DNA of 64,000 nt from Trichaptum fuscoviolaceum (GCA_910574455.1 CAJSYZ010000011.1:124001-188000); one strand, 5' to 3'. Positions 24,101-36,480 are shown, numbered from the stretch's first letter. Numbers and translations are program-made. The notes: a model not told the origin generated them from the letters alone.

Positions 24101-25026
24101 GTCATACGCAGGACCGTGACATCCCAGAGCCCCTCAACACCCGCTGCAGGATTCACAACCCCACTTCACACATAGACTATGGACAGTCCACAGTTCGAGC
24201 CTCCGCATCTCCGCATCCCCGCATCTCCAATCCTCAACATCACCAGATAAGAAATAAAAAAAAGAAAGAACCTGCCCGGACCATCCAGCTTCTCGAAGCA
24301 CAACCAAGCGCGCAATGACGAGAACGGATCCGGGACGAGGCGTCGGTGACATAATGAAAAGCACTTTCGTTGATTAAGTATTAGATTCGAATTCAACTTC
24401 AATTTGCGCGCAACTTTAACTCTAACTCTAGATATCACTGCTAGCCGTCGTCGGTCAAAATGAAAAAGAAAACGGAACGGGAAGAAAAGTATGAGGTGAT
24501 GATTTAATTACGGTGTAGACAGCGAAAGCAGCAGATATGTTGCATATGCATATTTATGTATGTATGTAGGTGTGTGCGGTGATAAAAAGAACAGGACAAG
24601 GAGCAGGGAACAACTTTTGTTTTGATGTGATAAGAGAAGAACGGAAAGAAGAAAGGCGATAGAAGCAGAAGTTGATAAAAAGAGGAGACATCCAATAAGT
24701 CCGTGAGCTTGCCCATTTTTCGTGATATTGTTCTAAGAGAAGAAACGCGAGAGCACAGAAGAGCCGGAACAGATTATCTTCAAAGGAAAAAGAAAAGAAA
24801 AGATTAGAGCTACTAGACAGAGGAATGCGGGATTTGGAATTCATGAGAGAAGCAAGAGGAAGAGACGGAGGGACCGGGATCGAGGAGATAGAGAAGAAGA
24901 ATAAGAGGAGGGTAGGGCGGATTTTGCGTCAACCGTTTCGATTCGGTTTGGATTGGATCGGGGTCTTAGTCTCGGTCGGAAACGTTTTGGATACGAGAAT
25001 AGAAATAAGACAGGGATCAGACCAGC
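21181..25026. other. 3.8-kb gene-poor stretch
   Basis: Only short open frames without recognisable products are present (for example 21819-22151 plus, 22662-22925 minus). Small features seen are a GATGCATGATG-type repeat at 22455-22485 and short CATACATGTACATA words at 23436-23470. The last 550 bp are purine-rich on the plus strand and probably hold the cyclophilin 3' UTR. No gene, RNA or transposon is recognised. Confidence 0.4.
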
Positions 25027-26188
25027 TCAGAGCGCCCCGGACTCGGTGACGGTGACCTTGGCCTTCGGGCGGCCCGAGTCGGTGCCGTGCGCCTCGATGG
25101 CCTTGACGAGGTCCATGCCCTCGACGACCTCGCCGAACACGACGTGCTTGTGGTCGAGCCACGAGGTCACGACGGTCGTGATGAAGAACTGTCATCGGGT
25201 TCGTTGAGTGTTGCGTTCAATTGCGGGGCCGAGTCAGAAGGAGTGATCGAGGCGTGATCGAGGCATGATCGGGGAGAGACATAGAATAGAACATTAAAAA
25301 GTACGAGTCAGCATCCCAGTTCTCGACCATACACCGACCCATCCACCCCGCACGCAGCCCCGCGACCCCGCGAGTAGATCCGGGGTTGCGGAGGTCCAGG
25401 ACCGGGGTGGAGGAGAAAAGGAAAAACAGAAAAAACACGCACCTGTGAACCATTGGTGTTCGGGCCGGCATTCGCCATGGACAGGAGGCCGGGCTTATTA
25501 TGCCTCAGCTTGAAGTTCTCATCTGTGCACAGACCACGGCGAGAGTGTAGGTATGAGTATGTGAATGTGTGCGTGTGTGGATCAAGATGAGAAGAGACCA
25601 CGGATGAGTACTAGGACGAGGAGTACACACCTGCGAAGCGCTCGCCGTAGATCGACTTGCCGCCTGTGCCGTTGAAGCGCGTGAAGTCGCCGCCCTGGAG
25701 CATGAACTGAACACACATCGCACCAATGTCAGCTTCACAACATTTGAACGACGAAAGAAGTCACGCACGTTGGGGATGATGCGATGGAAGATGCTGCCCT
25801 TGTACCCGAACCCATGCTGGCCGGTCGCGAGCTCGCGGAAGTTGCGCGCAGTCTTCGGCACGACGTCGTCGTAGAGTTTGAACACTAAATATCAATCAGC
25901 ACCGCGACATCCTGTCACTTTACGCATAGGTGTGCGAAGAGGTGATCGTCACATACCAATACGGCCTCTGGGCTTATCGTTGATTGCAATGTCGAACTAT
26001 AGCATAGCAGTTAAAGAATGACATCAGTTATGGGCCGGTACTCGGCGTGCAGATTCCGGATAGACGCACGAAGACGTTGGACCTGGACACCGTCAGTTCA
26101 GCAAGTCTCGGGAAGCAGCCATGGAAGATACACACATTGATGCCTTCGGGGTGGCAGAAGAGAGATATCTGCGGAAAAGCAGCGACAT
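25027..26188 (-). CDS. Cyclophilin-type peptidyl-prolyl isomerase, probably mitochondrial
   Basis: Exons (5' to 3'): 26188-26132, 25996-25957, 25884-25769, 25706-25631, 25522-25443, 25188-25027. Total 531 nt, 176 residues. The leader [16 protein letters not shown] is basic, Ser-rich and free of acidic residues, like a mitochondrial presequence. The cyclophilin core then starts [20 protein letters not shown]. Catalytic and cyclosporin-binding residues are present: [15 protein letters not shown] (Arg, Phe, Gln), [14 protein letters not shown], and the Trp in [13 protein letters not shown]. It ends VTESGAL. The length and motifs match single-domain cyclophilins such as yeast Cpr3. It catalyses proline cis-trans isomerisation during folding. 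The leader depends on the exon 1 choice; an upstream first exon with a GTAAGT donor (about 26340) could give a cytosolic form. Confidence 0.88.
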
Positions 26189-29100
26189 GGCGGGCAGCGA
26201 GGACGAAGTTTGCGATGAAGGTGAGTGTCGGTGAGCAAGACGCAGACGAAAAAGAAAAGGAGTCGTCAACGGCAACGATATTGGATATTCGGCAATGAGC
26301 GGAAATTCCCACGACAAAAGATCTGAGATAAGTCAACTTACATTATCGTCTCTGATGTCCGTCAGAGCGAACGCCTAAAGCTAGTACGCAGATGCGAAAA
26401 ACAAAAGTAGTCAAGGGAGGGCCCGAGAGAACTAGCCTCTCGCTTTTATGCGTTTGGAACGCGTTATAGGCAGCAGTGTCCCTAGAACGGCAGCACAAGC
26501 AAACGTCGCACCGAATTTGCTAACACATGCTGTCATCTGGCGATCCAAATCGCAAGATGCAAAACTATTCACACCCACCCTTACCGCGCCTTACGCCCCG
26601 AGCCTGCCTGGCACCGGCTACGGGAGGGGACGCGGTTACGCAACAAGTCAAATAACGAATAAACGCCATCCGGGCGCTGGGAACGGCCCAGCGCGTGTTC
26701 AGGCGTGCAGGAGTGCGCAGAAAGAGGGTGCCTTCCCTCAGCCAACTCGTGCCACGGGAATTCGTATACTGACCCCGGGCCCGGGGCTGCACTTTCTCCT
26801 CCAGCCTTCTCCATCGCAGCCGGATTCTAGACTGCGCACACGCACAATCTCCTTCGCCTCCTAAGCGAGCCTCTCCCCCGTGTCATATCACAGAACACAC
26901 AGCGTCACCCGGTCCTGACTCCGCTGTGCACTTGGCCTGATACCATCCGGAGAACACAGTTGGCGTAAGTTTTCATTAAACGATTGCTGCACAAAACGGA
27001 TCTAACGTTGATCGGCGACCATAACACATCCTGTACGTACATACATATGTACATACCGTTGCCAATATCGCCACCCCGCAGGGCATGGGCATAGCTTGGG
27101 GAAATGTATGTACACTATATGGCCCCCCCGCACCCGCAGAAGGCGATAGAGCGAGCGATAAAGGTAAAACCTTATTTGCTCCGTTAGCCTTTCGAAGATC
27201 CCCCATATTGATTATAATTATAATTATGGCCAGACAAAAATACATGTTCCACGAATGCAGCAGATGTGAATGCATCCCAGCTCAGACGTAATCTCGTCCG
27301 CCGTCTACATGCCATACTCCTACGCCCGTACATCGCCCATCACCTGTGACCTCCCACCGAGTCCCGATATTAACACCTATACCGACACCGACCGCGGTCC
27401 AAATCAGAAAAAAACATCCACTCTCCGCCGCTCACTAGAAGAACGTCACGGATGATCTCACATCCCACGAGACCTGCAAGTGCCTGCAAGTATGTAATCT
27501 CATTCCCCAGCCTAATAACTTTTCGGACTTGATCGGCTTCCCACTCACGATACGATACGACTCGTGCCCGCGCCTCCAAGCTTTCCAGGCGCAATTGCCA
27601 GGTTGTCAGTTTCTCATTCCCTCCAGATTCGGTCCGATACAGAGCAGCTGCTGATCCCAGACGTAACCGCGTCTCCTCCCACTGACTACAGTTATCGTCC
27701 ACGGAGAAAAAGCCTCGGACCCGGAGCTTTGCCGGATGAAATGCGTAAAGGAGAACAAAACTCGTCGATACTTATATGTGCAAGCGCAGAATGGCCACGA
27801 GTGTACGTAGGGAAAATTTACTTGTAAATGGAAATGATATTAACATCTTCTGCAGGAGAGAAATGATCCACGCGCCTCGGGATTTGAGCTTTGAGCTTTG
27901 CAGATTGAAATACTGCTTCAGGTTTATCCGGCTTGCATTGAACTCAAGCGTGTGTCATGAACCGGTGCGTTATTCCTGTTATTCCGCAGAATTGCCCAAT
28001 GATACATAGTTCATGAAACAGTGAATAAAAGCACCTTTTTGGTGGTATCGTTATAAGCACCGAGGCTCGAGAACGCCCAATGATGGACCGCGGACTCGGA
28101 GCGGGGGAGGGTAAAATAAGGTTGTTGCCTTTGCGCGACCAATGATATCGGTTGGGCTCACGTACCGCAGTACTTGAGTTTATTGCCTTGCAGGTGAGGG
28201 CAGTTCGGGGGCGGGATTGTTGTAAAGACGATGCGGGCTACCCCAGGAGGCGGGGGTCCGCGTCACGGTTCGAGGAGCCGCCTCAGAGTGCTGTGGATCG
28301 ACCCATCTACCAGTGAGTCTGCGCATGCCAGTGAATGCAACGATGATGATGATGATGATTTCTCCAGGCTTGCTCACAATTCCCAGAGATGTTTTGCGCG
28401 GGTGCTCGAATCTACGACGACGGATGCGGTCCGGAGCGACAAGAAAGCTGTCCACGAACAGCGGTGGGATAGGTAGGTTTGAAGAGGTGAGATCCGGACG
28501 ACTGACATCTCATAGCAGCAGCATACCGTTAATAGACTCATTACAGGCTTCCCGAGCCTGAGTCCGGACAGCGGGAATATGTAAACCAAAACCAGTACGC
28601 CTCCCTTTCTGCGATTGGATACGTACGTCACGGTCATTGATCTTAGTCCAGTTGATGTTCTGTGTACAGGTGAGTTTCGGAGGCATGAACGTCGATATGT
28701 GTATGAGCATAGCGAACCCCATGCGAACCTCTCTCTGATGAACTAGCGCTCTCAAGTATAGTAGCTGGTCAAGTCCCAGGCGGACGAAGGAACCCGAGCC
28801 CATCATGCCAAAACGCCTTGTTACGAGGTCACGGTCTTACGGCGCCCTACCTTAACTCTCATTCTCATCCGAAGCCACTGACAGGCCTGAGGGCCGCCCA
28901 ATTGTCTGTGACCTCCGTCCCCGTCCCGACAACGCACATTGATCCGCACTGCAAATTAAAACAGTTCAGCGCTCTCGTCGGAGCCTGCCAGTGGGATTTC
29001 TGATTGTCTGCTGGTCTCATTTCAGTTGATCCTTGATAGGTGCGTTAGCTAGGCCCCGAATTATCTAGTTTAATGAACGCAGACCACTGACCACTGATCT

Positions 29101-30025
29101 TTTACGTCTGCGGGCTTTCTCGTGGCCATAGCTGATCAATGGTCCATAGCAACAAGAAGGTCATGCATCAGAGCATCCCTTGCGATTGTGAGTATCGATG
29201 ATCGATTTATGATGTTTTTAACGTAAGTAAGAGCGATGTACGTTTGATGCTAGTGGCATGCAGGCGAAAGAGATAATTGTAAGTACATATGATTACAACT
29301 GAATGTAATGTAATGTCGGATTGAACAAGACAGACGCCCGCAGTACCTGGGTCCTGCTGTGTGAAATACTGTAGATCCAGCAAAAATTAAATCTCATAGT
29401 AGTCGCTTGTACGTACGTCTCAAGCCACTGGTCGCGATCAGCATTTTCCAGGATGGATGTGAAGGACGGGACGGCCGTCGGAGTTGTGCCCATGCCCAAG
29501 TCCGAACGTTAGAATACAGGAATGACGGCGTACATACGCAGGCCACCGCCGTGACTCGGACGTACTAACGAAGTGGCGCCGTGCGATGCTACTGCTTTGA
29601 GGTGAAAAGCATCACTTGCAGATCAACAGAGTAGATAGATAGATCATGTCTAGGAGGAGGTCCAGTGGCCACTGACCACCGTGCACACGGCAGCTTGAGC
29701 GAGTTTTGATCCGACCAATCAGTGTCTTTGTCCTTGAGTTAATCGTTGTGAGGATTCTGCGATCCTGTATTCGGTGAGATATTGTAAGACATGAATTATA
29801 TTGATATACACTGCATTTCAGCTTTAGAGCACTCCAGTGACCGCCGCCTTTCAATACTGACGTGACGGATCGTTTGTTTGTCACTACACTCAGGATGGAA
29901 ATTACAAGTAGCCACCGCCTCTCTTTACTATGTACATACGCCCATTTGCTCCCATACGTCATTAAATTGTTAAGCTAACTAACAGTACATCAGCTTATGT
30001 TAGTATTTCTTCCGTAATGTTACAC
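26189..30025. other. 3.8-kb gene-poor stretch
   Basis: This holds the promoter of the cyclophilin gene, then only unrecognised short frames (26448-26864 plus, 27370-27702 minus, 28510-28806 minus). A GATGATGATGATGAT run lies at 28341-28356. No recognisable gene, RNA or mobile element. Confidence 0.4.
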
Positions 30026-30612
30026 TCACTGTACATACGATACACCATCTCTAACTACCCGACACGTCTCCTCCTCGCTTGAGTCGAACTCGGGTTGTCT
30101 ATCATCGCTCTGATCATGGAAGCCGGGTATATAACACATACAATCCAGGCCCAAAATCACAGCAAGGTCTCTGTCGTGCGCCTGTGCGCCCTCGCCCACC
30201 CAATTGCTAATGTCCGCCATTGCTTCAGCCCGCGCCTCGTCGCTGAGAGGCGCAGGCGACGCGTCGCGCGGAGAGGGTATCTGGAGAAGAGAAAACGCGC
30301 GTCAGATAATCGTTACAGTGAACGTGATGGATTTAGACCACGCACATAGCAGCCCGGACAGAATTCGGGGCAGGGTTCTGAACCGTCATCATATTCGTCG
30401 CCAATAGTCTGTGGGGTATCTTGTCCACTCGGAGAATGCTGCACCTGGGCTCCGTCCTCTTCCGGCACTACAGTAGCTTTCGGGACCGCATTAGCGATGG
30501 CCCCGTCAGCTTGACCCGCAGGGTCGTCGGCCTGATCGTTCTGCTCAGCTAATCTCGTAGTCTTCCTGCCACGACCGGGACCCGCCCTCCTAGTTTTCCT
30601 CCTCCTCGCCAT
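30026..30612 (-). CDS. Small unknown protein, paralogue of the gene at 31.8-32.4 kb
   Basis: Product not recognised. It starts MARRRKTRRAGPGRGRKTTR (basic), continues with an acidic/Gln stretch and GAIANAVPKATVV, then CPEFCPGCY at the end of exon 1. A GTGCGT donor and CTTCTCCAG acceptor rejoin the frame at IPSPRDASPAPLSDEARAEA, followed by DISNWVGEG and DRDLAVILGLDCMCYIPGF, and an acidic C-terminus to VSYVQ. The open frame extends 64 codons upstream of the chosen Met, but that part matches the non-coding flank of the paralogue, so I chose the internal ATG. The basic N-terminus could be a nuclear signal (inference). Confidence 0.55.
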
Positions 30613-31844
30613 AGCTCCTAAACGAATTGCAGGGGGGTGAACAAATGAAAAATTCGTGTGGGTGATAGGAGTCGTGCGGTGGAATGCGATGGAGATGTGG
30701 TCGAAATGAGCGGGTATGAGCTCGAAGCGTGCGCACTGGAAGGGGTTTTCTATGATTACCTCCCTCATCTTGTTCTTTGGCCACCACTGACCGACAAACC
30801 ACACGACTTGTGTCGACCGTCCATGATGTTATGCTCTAGTCAACTCGGGGCCAGTGGTTGAAGGTGACTGCACGTCACTCGACGAGCCGTGGTACGCCTG
30901 GATCGGGATGGGCTGGGACGAAAACTGGCCGGACACGAAGGCCTCGCGTTTCGACGGGGTTTACAAAGAAGAAGCCCAATTTCTCGTTGAGAGTAGAAAG
31001 ACTTCGATAAGATTGAAGTAATGATGATGGTTGAAGAGAAATTAAGCACCAGCAAAGAGCATACGATGCAGGCCTACGCGGGTGTAGAATAGGCGTCTTT
31101 GACGCAGGACGTGATGCGATTGAGAATACACCGGAACTTGAATACGATGCGCATTGTATCCTTGCTGTCGGTATGAATAGGATTCCCACTGAGTACGAAC
31201 TGCACAGGGCTTCTTCTGGTTGAGATTTATCTTGAAGGAAAGAGAAGGAGAAAAGCAAAGGCAAGGGTAGCGTTCGCTGTTGTCGTTTGTTGAATGAGAA
31301 AAGACGAAAGTTCCCGATTCGACCGAAGTGTAAAAATAGAATTTGAAAGGGATCCAGTGATGCCGCTGCGCCGGAACTTTAAATTGACTCCGTAAACTCA
31401 AACCAGCCGCTATACATGCTAACTATTCCAACCGCGAGATAATTTGCAGATGACTGGAGTCTTTAAGTAGAAGCCGGTTTCGGGATCAGATGCACAGATG
31501 GGAGTTTGGCTTTGGAATCAGGAGCTCAGTTCTAATGAGCCGATAAGCAAGTCAGTGGCTCATGCTCACCGGGTTCGGATTTCCATTGCTCAAGTAGCCT
31601 CCTGAGCTATTCAGCCACTAGATAGCATGTTAATATCATGTCATAACGTAAGAATACATAGTATTACAAGTACATTTCCCATCTCTAAGCAATATCAAAA
31701 ACATAATACTAAATAGATAGCATGTTACATATTTGATATATTTCGAGACAAAATTAAAGCGACACTGCAGTCTGGGCAGTCATAAACAAGAGAATGATTT
31801 AAGAGTCTGAGCCAAGGCAGCCAAAACATCGAGCTTGCGTAAGT
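30613..31844. other. Intergenic between two related small genes
   Basis: The sequence near 30775-30805 (CTTTGGCCACCACTGA...CAAACCACA) recurs in diverged form upstream of the second gene at 32535-32565, so the 5' flank was part of the duplication. An inverted AGTGGCT/AGCCACT pair spans 31554-31618. AT-rich sequence follows with a repeated AGATAGCATGTTA. No gene is recognised. Confidence 0.45.
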
Positions 31845-32399
31845 CTAAGCCGACACGTCCGTCCAGCTGCCAGTGTATCTACGATTCATGAACGTGCGAA
31901 GCTCGAGAAATTCCTTGCTGTAGAAAGAAGTAGTGTGGAACCCAAACTTTCTAACCTCGACTTTCGGAGGAGGTGCTGGCGGTGTAGACTTCTACAGAAG
32001 GAAAAGCGCATCAGCGCGAGTTAGGTAGAAATTACGAATAAGAGAACACACTGCTAGATCAACGTAGAACTTGCGAATGTATTCTTCCAACTTCCTCCTT
32101 TCTTCGTCATCTTCTTCTTCTTCTACTCCATTAGTGCGCGGGTAATCTGACATTGAAGTCTTCAACACCGCATTAGCGGTGATCTCTCCATTCGCAAGTG
32201 TAGCAGGCTGATTTAGCATTGACCTCTGATTCTGCCGCGGGCGCAATGTCATTGTAAACTTCGCTAAGAACATCACATTTATAGTTAGCACTGTGATGTA
32301 ACCATGATTGCGGATGGCATTATCCATACCAGCGAGACCTGCTTTTTCTTTGACGCCACGCCTAGGCCGTCCCTTACTACTATTCATTTTTCTTACCAT
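31845..32399 (-). CDS. Small unknown protein, second member of the pair
   Basis: Product not recognised. It starts MVRKMNSSKGRPRRGVKEKA. A probable intron (GTATGG donor, GCTAACT branch site, TTCTTAG acceptor) removes a stretch and rejoins at AKFTMTLRPRQNQ. Then come QPATLANGEITANAVLKT (compare GAIANAVPKAT in the neighbour), an acidic Glu run and EEYIRKFYVDLA. A GTGTGT...TGTAG intron leads to KSTPPAPPPKVEVRKFGFH and an end at TGSWTDVSA. Same strand, same size, similar start and shared upstream flank indicate a tandem duplication with strong divergence. Confidence 0.55.
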
Positions 32400-33509
32400 T
32401 GCTCTGAGGAAACACGGGGTAACAAATAGAGTTAGCTCGAGTGACAGTAAGTGATGATAAGCTCGTATGAAGGTAAGAAGAGAGTGAAGCTTACGCACTG
32501 ACAGAGTTCTATATGGTTCACCTAACCTTTCTCTTTGGCCACCACCGATGGGCAAACCACAATCATGTTTCTCCTATGCGATACATGTCACTTAGACCAG
32601 TGGTTCCGAATAGCTACCTTTCACGTGTAGCGTTTAGGACCACAGAGTGGCTTGACTGTGGTCTGATTGAATGCATATGCGCTTTGATGAGAATTGTGGA
32701 GACGAAGCATCACAAAGTCCCTTTTGCTATGAGGCAACATTGGAATATACAGGATAAGAGAATCAGCAACTATAGGAGGCAGTAATAATGTGAGGGTCGC
32801 CAAAGATACGCACCAGGAACAGTCAAAAACCAAGGAAGAGTGAGCATCTTTGGCACCAAGATGCGATCGAGGGATGTGCGAGATTTGTGCCCAAAGTCCT
32901 TGCTATCTAAGCATGTAAACGTGCCCGAATGCTTAAAACGCGCATGGTTTACTCAAAGCGATGTACTGATCATGGAGAGACGGAGAAGAACAGGGACAGG
33001 GTGACATTGTACTGCGCTCGCTCTTCACAAACTGTGACAGCAATTTTCAATTGGAAAAGAAGAATTTCCCGATTAGGATGCTCCAAACAAGGAACTTGAA
33101 GGCGCTACTAATAGGCCCATCACGAAAATGGGTCGGAGTTGGCAATGTCCCTGCCCTAAACTGGCCTTGAGGATACCATTGGCCGCAAGTCTGCATAATT
33201 AATGATAATAATGCATTGCTATTATGCAAATTTGACAGCCACATGATTAAAAATTAGGGCCTACAGATAATACCGAGTTAATCAATTGTAATTTCTCGCA
33301 GAATTACAATATAGTTAGGCTATTGTAGACTTATTGTAATAAATAATGTTATTACAAGTTATTATCAAGCTATTATGGCAAGCTTGTGGTAACCTTGCAA
33401 TCTTCGTCCAAATATGTACTATCTACGTGATTGTTACCAAGCCCCCGGGAACTCATTAAATTTTGTTTATTTTTTTGATCAAATTAGGATAAAAGGCTGT
33501 ATATTATAA
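32400..33509. other. Intergenic, AT-rich right half
   Basis: The left part is the flank shared with the 30-kb gene. From about 33190 to 33500 the sequence is very AT-rich with short TTATTAC/GTAATAA-type inverted words. No gene is recognised. Confidence 0.4.
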
Positions 33510-33911
33510 TTATATAGCGCTGTCTGAGCCAGCTTGTCCCCGCCACGAATGGAAAGCCTTGATTAGATCGATCCTGCACACAATCTCACCAGTCCCAGAA
33601 GACGACGAAACCGCTTTCACGAGCACCTCACCATGCCATGCTTGAACTGGCCACGATCCAGCACCCTTCGTTGCTAGACTGCTCCTTTCCTTGAATTTCA
33701 TGTACACCCGCTCATTTGTCCGCCCCTCCAACACAGTGTACGCATTTGAGTCTGTAGCCCATGCGAAGGAAGAGCCGTTGCCGAACACCTTGTTTGGCCG
33801 GGCCAGCGCAGTGACTCTCTGTCTCTGACCACCACGGAGATGAAGCGCCCGTTGGGAGAGTGTTAAAGGACATCGGGAAAATCTCCGCCGTACCGAGTTT
33901 TCGCACAGCAT
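33510..33911 (-). pseudogene. Coatomer beta-prime (COPB2/SEC27) gene fragment
   Basis: The frame reads PNKVFGNGSSFAWATDSN and AYTVLEGRTNERVY, then MKFKERSSLATKGAGSWPV and GEIVCRIDLIKAF. This matches the segment after the first WD propeller of coatomer beta-prime, the part of the COPI coat where the FGNG..FAWA.DSN..AVLE and K.FKER motifs occur. Only about 110 of roughly 850 residues are present, there is no start or WD repeat, and several core residues are replaced. It is a displaced, decaying fragment. Alternative: a divergent exon of an unknown gene; I think this less likely. Confidence 0.6.
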
Positions 33912-33934
33912 TGGGGAATTTTCTTTTTTGCTTA

Positions 33935-34040
33935 TGGCTTCTTAAAGTTACTTAAACGGTCTGATATTTCCGGAAGCCCTGGAAAGTAAAACATTACTGA
34001 TTTACTGATTTCAGGCATGTGGTTTCATTATTCAGGAAGG
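33935..34040. repeat. Flanking repeat, left copy (pair with 36900-36998)
   Basis: It contains TTACTTAAACGGTCTGA and, about 65 bp later, CATTATTCAGGA. The same two blocks in the same order and similar spacing occur at 36900-36998, on the other side of the CLF1 pseudogene. The sequence between the blocks has diverged. Confidence 0.5.
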
Positions 34041-34215
34041 GCGCGAGTGCTTCGAGGATCATGTTCCAGGCCATCTGATTCGGGCGGGGCGTGCGCAGCG
34101 AAGGCTCGAGATCGTGTGCGGCGGCTGCATCCTACTCCAGCATCCGGTCGAACCACGTGAGCACCGAGTGTATGTTGTCGTTCCGTATAAACCCGGTGAA
34201 CTTTCCTCACACAGC

Positions 34216-36480
34216 TCAAGGCTCCCGCTCGTCGACCGTCCCCCACTTGCGGCTGACAATGGCCTGAACCTTCGAGACATCCGCAGGGGTTCCGTTCTTC
34301 TGCTCGAAGTCTCTCCATGCCTCTAGCAGAACAATGCGCTGCACACAAATCAGCCACCTTCAAGAATGTCAAATAAGCGGGCACATACCTCTTCTTTAAG
34401 GCCCCTGTTCTTCAGATCCTTGTATGACCTCTCGAACACCTGGCGAGCCAGGTTCAAATCGCCCTCTACCATCTTCTCCTCGGCCTCGTCCTCATTGTCC
34501 TTGTCCTCCCTCGACGCCTGATTGTTAGGAATCGGGCTCGCTTCAAGTTCTGCGTACGCGCGCCAGACCTTGACGTGGCCACTCAAGCGCACCAGGCGCT
34601 CATACAGATCCCTCGTACGCTGTCGCTCGCCCTGCTCAAACTCGAAGTCAATGTACGCCTTCCAGAGGTTTTCGGGGCACGACAGCGGCTGCTGCGATGT
34701 GCCGAGTTCGAATATGGCTCGCGCTCGTGAGTAGTCCGCGAGCGCCGCCTCGATCTGGGCGACTTGGATCCAGGCCAAGGAGTTTGTTGAATCGTATTCG
34801 ATGTACTCTATAATGAGCGTCCGCACGCGGTCAAACTCTCGAAGCTGAAAGACAAAGTCAGTAAACCATGCAAATGATAAGAGCAATTGTAGTTACGTCG
34901 AGCTCAAGTAGGTATAGCCTTTAAAGAGCTTTTCCTTAGGACACATGCCGATTGCAGCACCGAGCAATTTGCGTGCTGCGGGTTGATCAAGTCGCCGAAA
35001 GTTCGCAAACATGAGCCACAGCTTCGCAAACGTGAATTGCTTGTGGGGGACCACTTGTAACGCTGTTCGGTATACTCGCCGTGTCCAATCATAATCCTGC
35101 GTGGGCGGTTGTTAGCACTTGAAAAAGAGACATGAAAGAAGCACCGGACTTTGGTATCCACTTCTTCAAACAATGCGTAGTCTAGCCACAGAAAGATGTA
35201 TTGTCTCCAGTGACGCTTCAAGTCACCGGGGCGTATTTGCCCAACAGCTCGCTCGTAGACTTCACGAACCCGGTATATCGCGCTTTCAATCTTGTCCTCA
35301 GACGCGTCTTCCTCCCGAAGTGATCTCAGTGAGTCTTCTTCCAAGCGAGCATAGTCAAACCATACGTCGTAATTTCGACTGTCGTGCGCAAGTTCTTCCT
35401 CACACTGGCTCCTCCTCTTCCCCAGAACAGTGATTTCAAGGGTGTTCCGAGTTCCATGCTGCTTTCAAACTTGGTGTAGGCAGCATAGAGGGCCTGGGAC
35501 TTGGAGCGAGGTAATCCGCCCAGCGCAGACTAGGGGGGTTTAAAACGTACAAGCACATAAAGCTTGGGGAGTGCGTACCTTGTAAATTACCCTAGCTCAG
35601 TCGTACTCCTTCAATCGTGTTTCCATCCTTCTCGATTTGTTCCGCATCATCACCAAAGAACTCCAGTGCCATCTGGAACACCTCACGAGCCTAGGCCCGA
35701 TTCGCCCCTCCTCAAACTTCGCCCACTTGACCCAGATGTGGGGTCCAGGTCGAACAGCAACCCACCGCTCGTAGATCGCACTCGCGCGATCAGGTTCTTG
35801 GTACCGCTCTTCGAGCTTGATGTACGCCTGCCATGCCTTGTCCTCTGGCACCCACAGCACCCATCGCTCAAACACTTGACGCGCGCCAGCGACGTTTCCG
35901 AGCGGTTCCTTCAGATGCACGTATTTGTACCAGAGTTGGTCGATGCGCCGCAACAAAGTCACTGCCCGGTCAATCACATTGCGTGCGTGCTGGATGTTTC
36001 GCCCCTTCAGTTCCATCTCCGTGTAGGAGAGCCAGAGTTGGACACTTCGTGGGTCTACAACAAGCGCGCGCTCATATACCGAGCGCGAACGTTCGTATTC
36101 GCCTGGACTCACCTACGTTGAGTTTCAGTCATAACTCCAGTCATTTTGATAGTGTACGTACCTCCCAACTAACGTAGGATTTCCATTCTTTCCTGTTTCA
36201 AGTCAGCACCTGAAAGATAAACCCAAGCATGAAAACATACAAGTTTCCCCTCGTCCGCCGAATCCTCTCCTCGAACTCCTTACGCTTCCGGCCTCGGTAT
36301 TCATAGTGTCCCTCAAAGTCTTCAATGCGTTGTTTTGGCGCGTGAAAAGCTGTTTCCTGGCGCTCTTGTGGTTCCCGAAGCAGTTGTTCTGCTGTAACCT
36401 ACTTGAGCTTAAGCATCATCCTTGAATAAGAGTGATTGGGTACATACTTGTATCGCCGCGGGTGCACGCGATGTTTTACA
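34216..36480 (-). pseudogene. CLF1: CLF1/crooked-neck splicing factor pseudogene, introns retained
   Basis: Clf1/Crn is an essential HAT-repeat scaffold of the Prp19-associated spliceosome. Recognisable blocks in order: [157 protein letters not shown] and ENLWKAYIDFEFEQGE. Lesions seen: two extra bases near 36465, a shift before [12 protein letters not shown] (about 35690), loss of about ten codons near 35630, CGA to TGA at 35597-35599 (YD*ARVIYK), one base lost near 35464, one lost near 34905 (TTGGAG to TTGAG), and stops in the C-terminal part. Spliceosomal introns are still in place, so it is a DNA-level copy. A working CLF1 must exist elsewhere. Confidence 0.88.

Noticed and set aside
26448..26864. 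138-codon plus-strand frame upstream of the cyclophilin gene
   Set aside because: No recognisable domain, no splice partners, composition like surrounding non-coding DNA.
27370..27702. 110-codon minus-strand frame with helix-like sequence
   Set aside because: No family recognised and no supporting exon or neighbour; left as unassigned.
31554..31620. Possible tRNA-like or SINE head (TAGCTCAGGAGG and GGTTCGGATT)
   Set aside because: The A-box-like and B-box-like words lie on opposite strands, and no cloverleaf can be formed.
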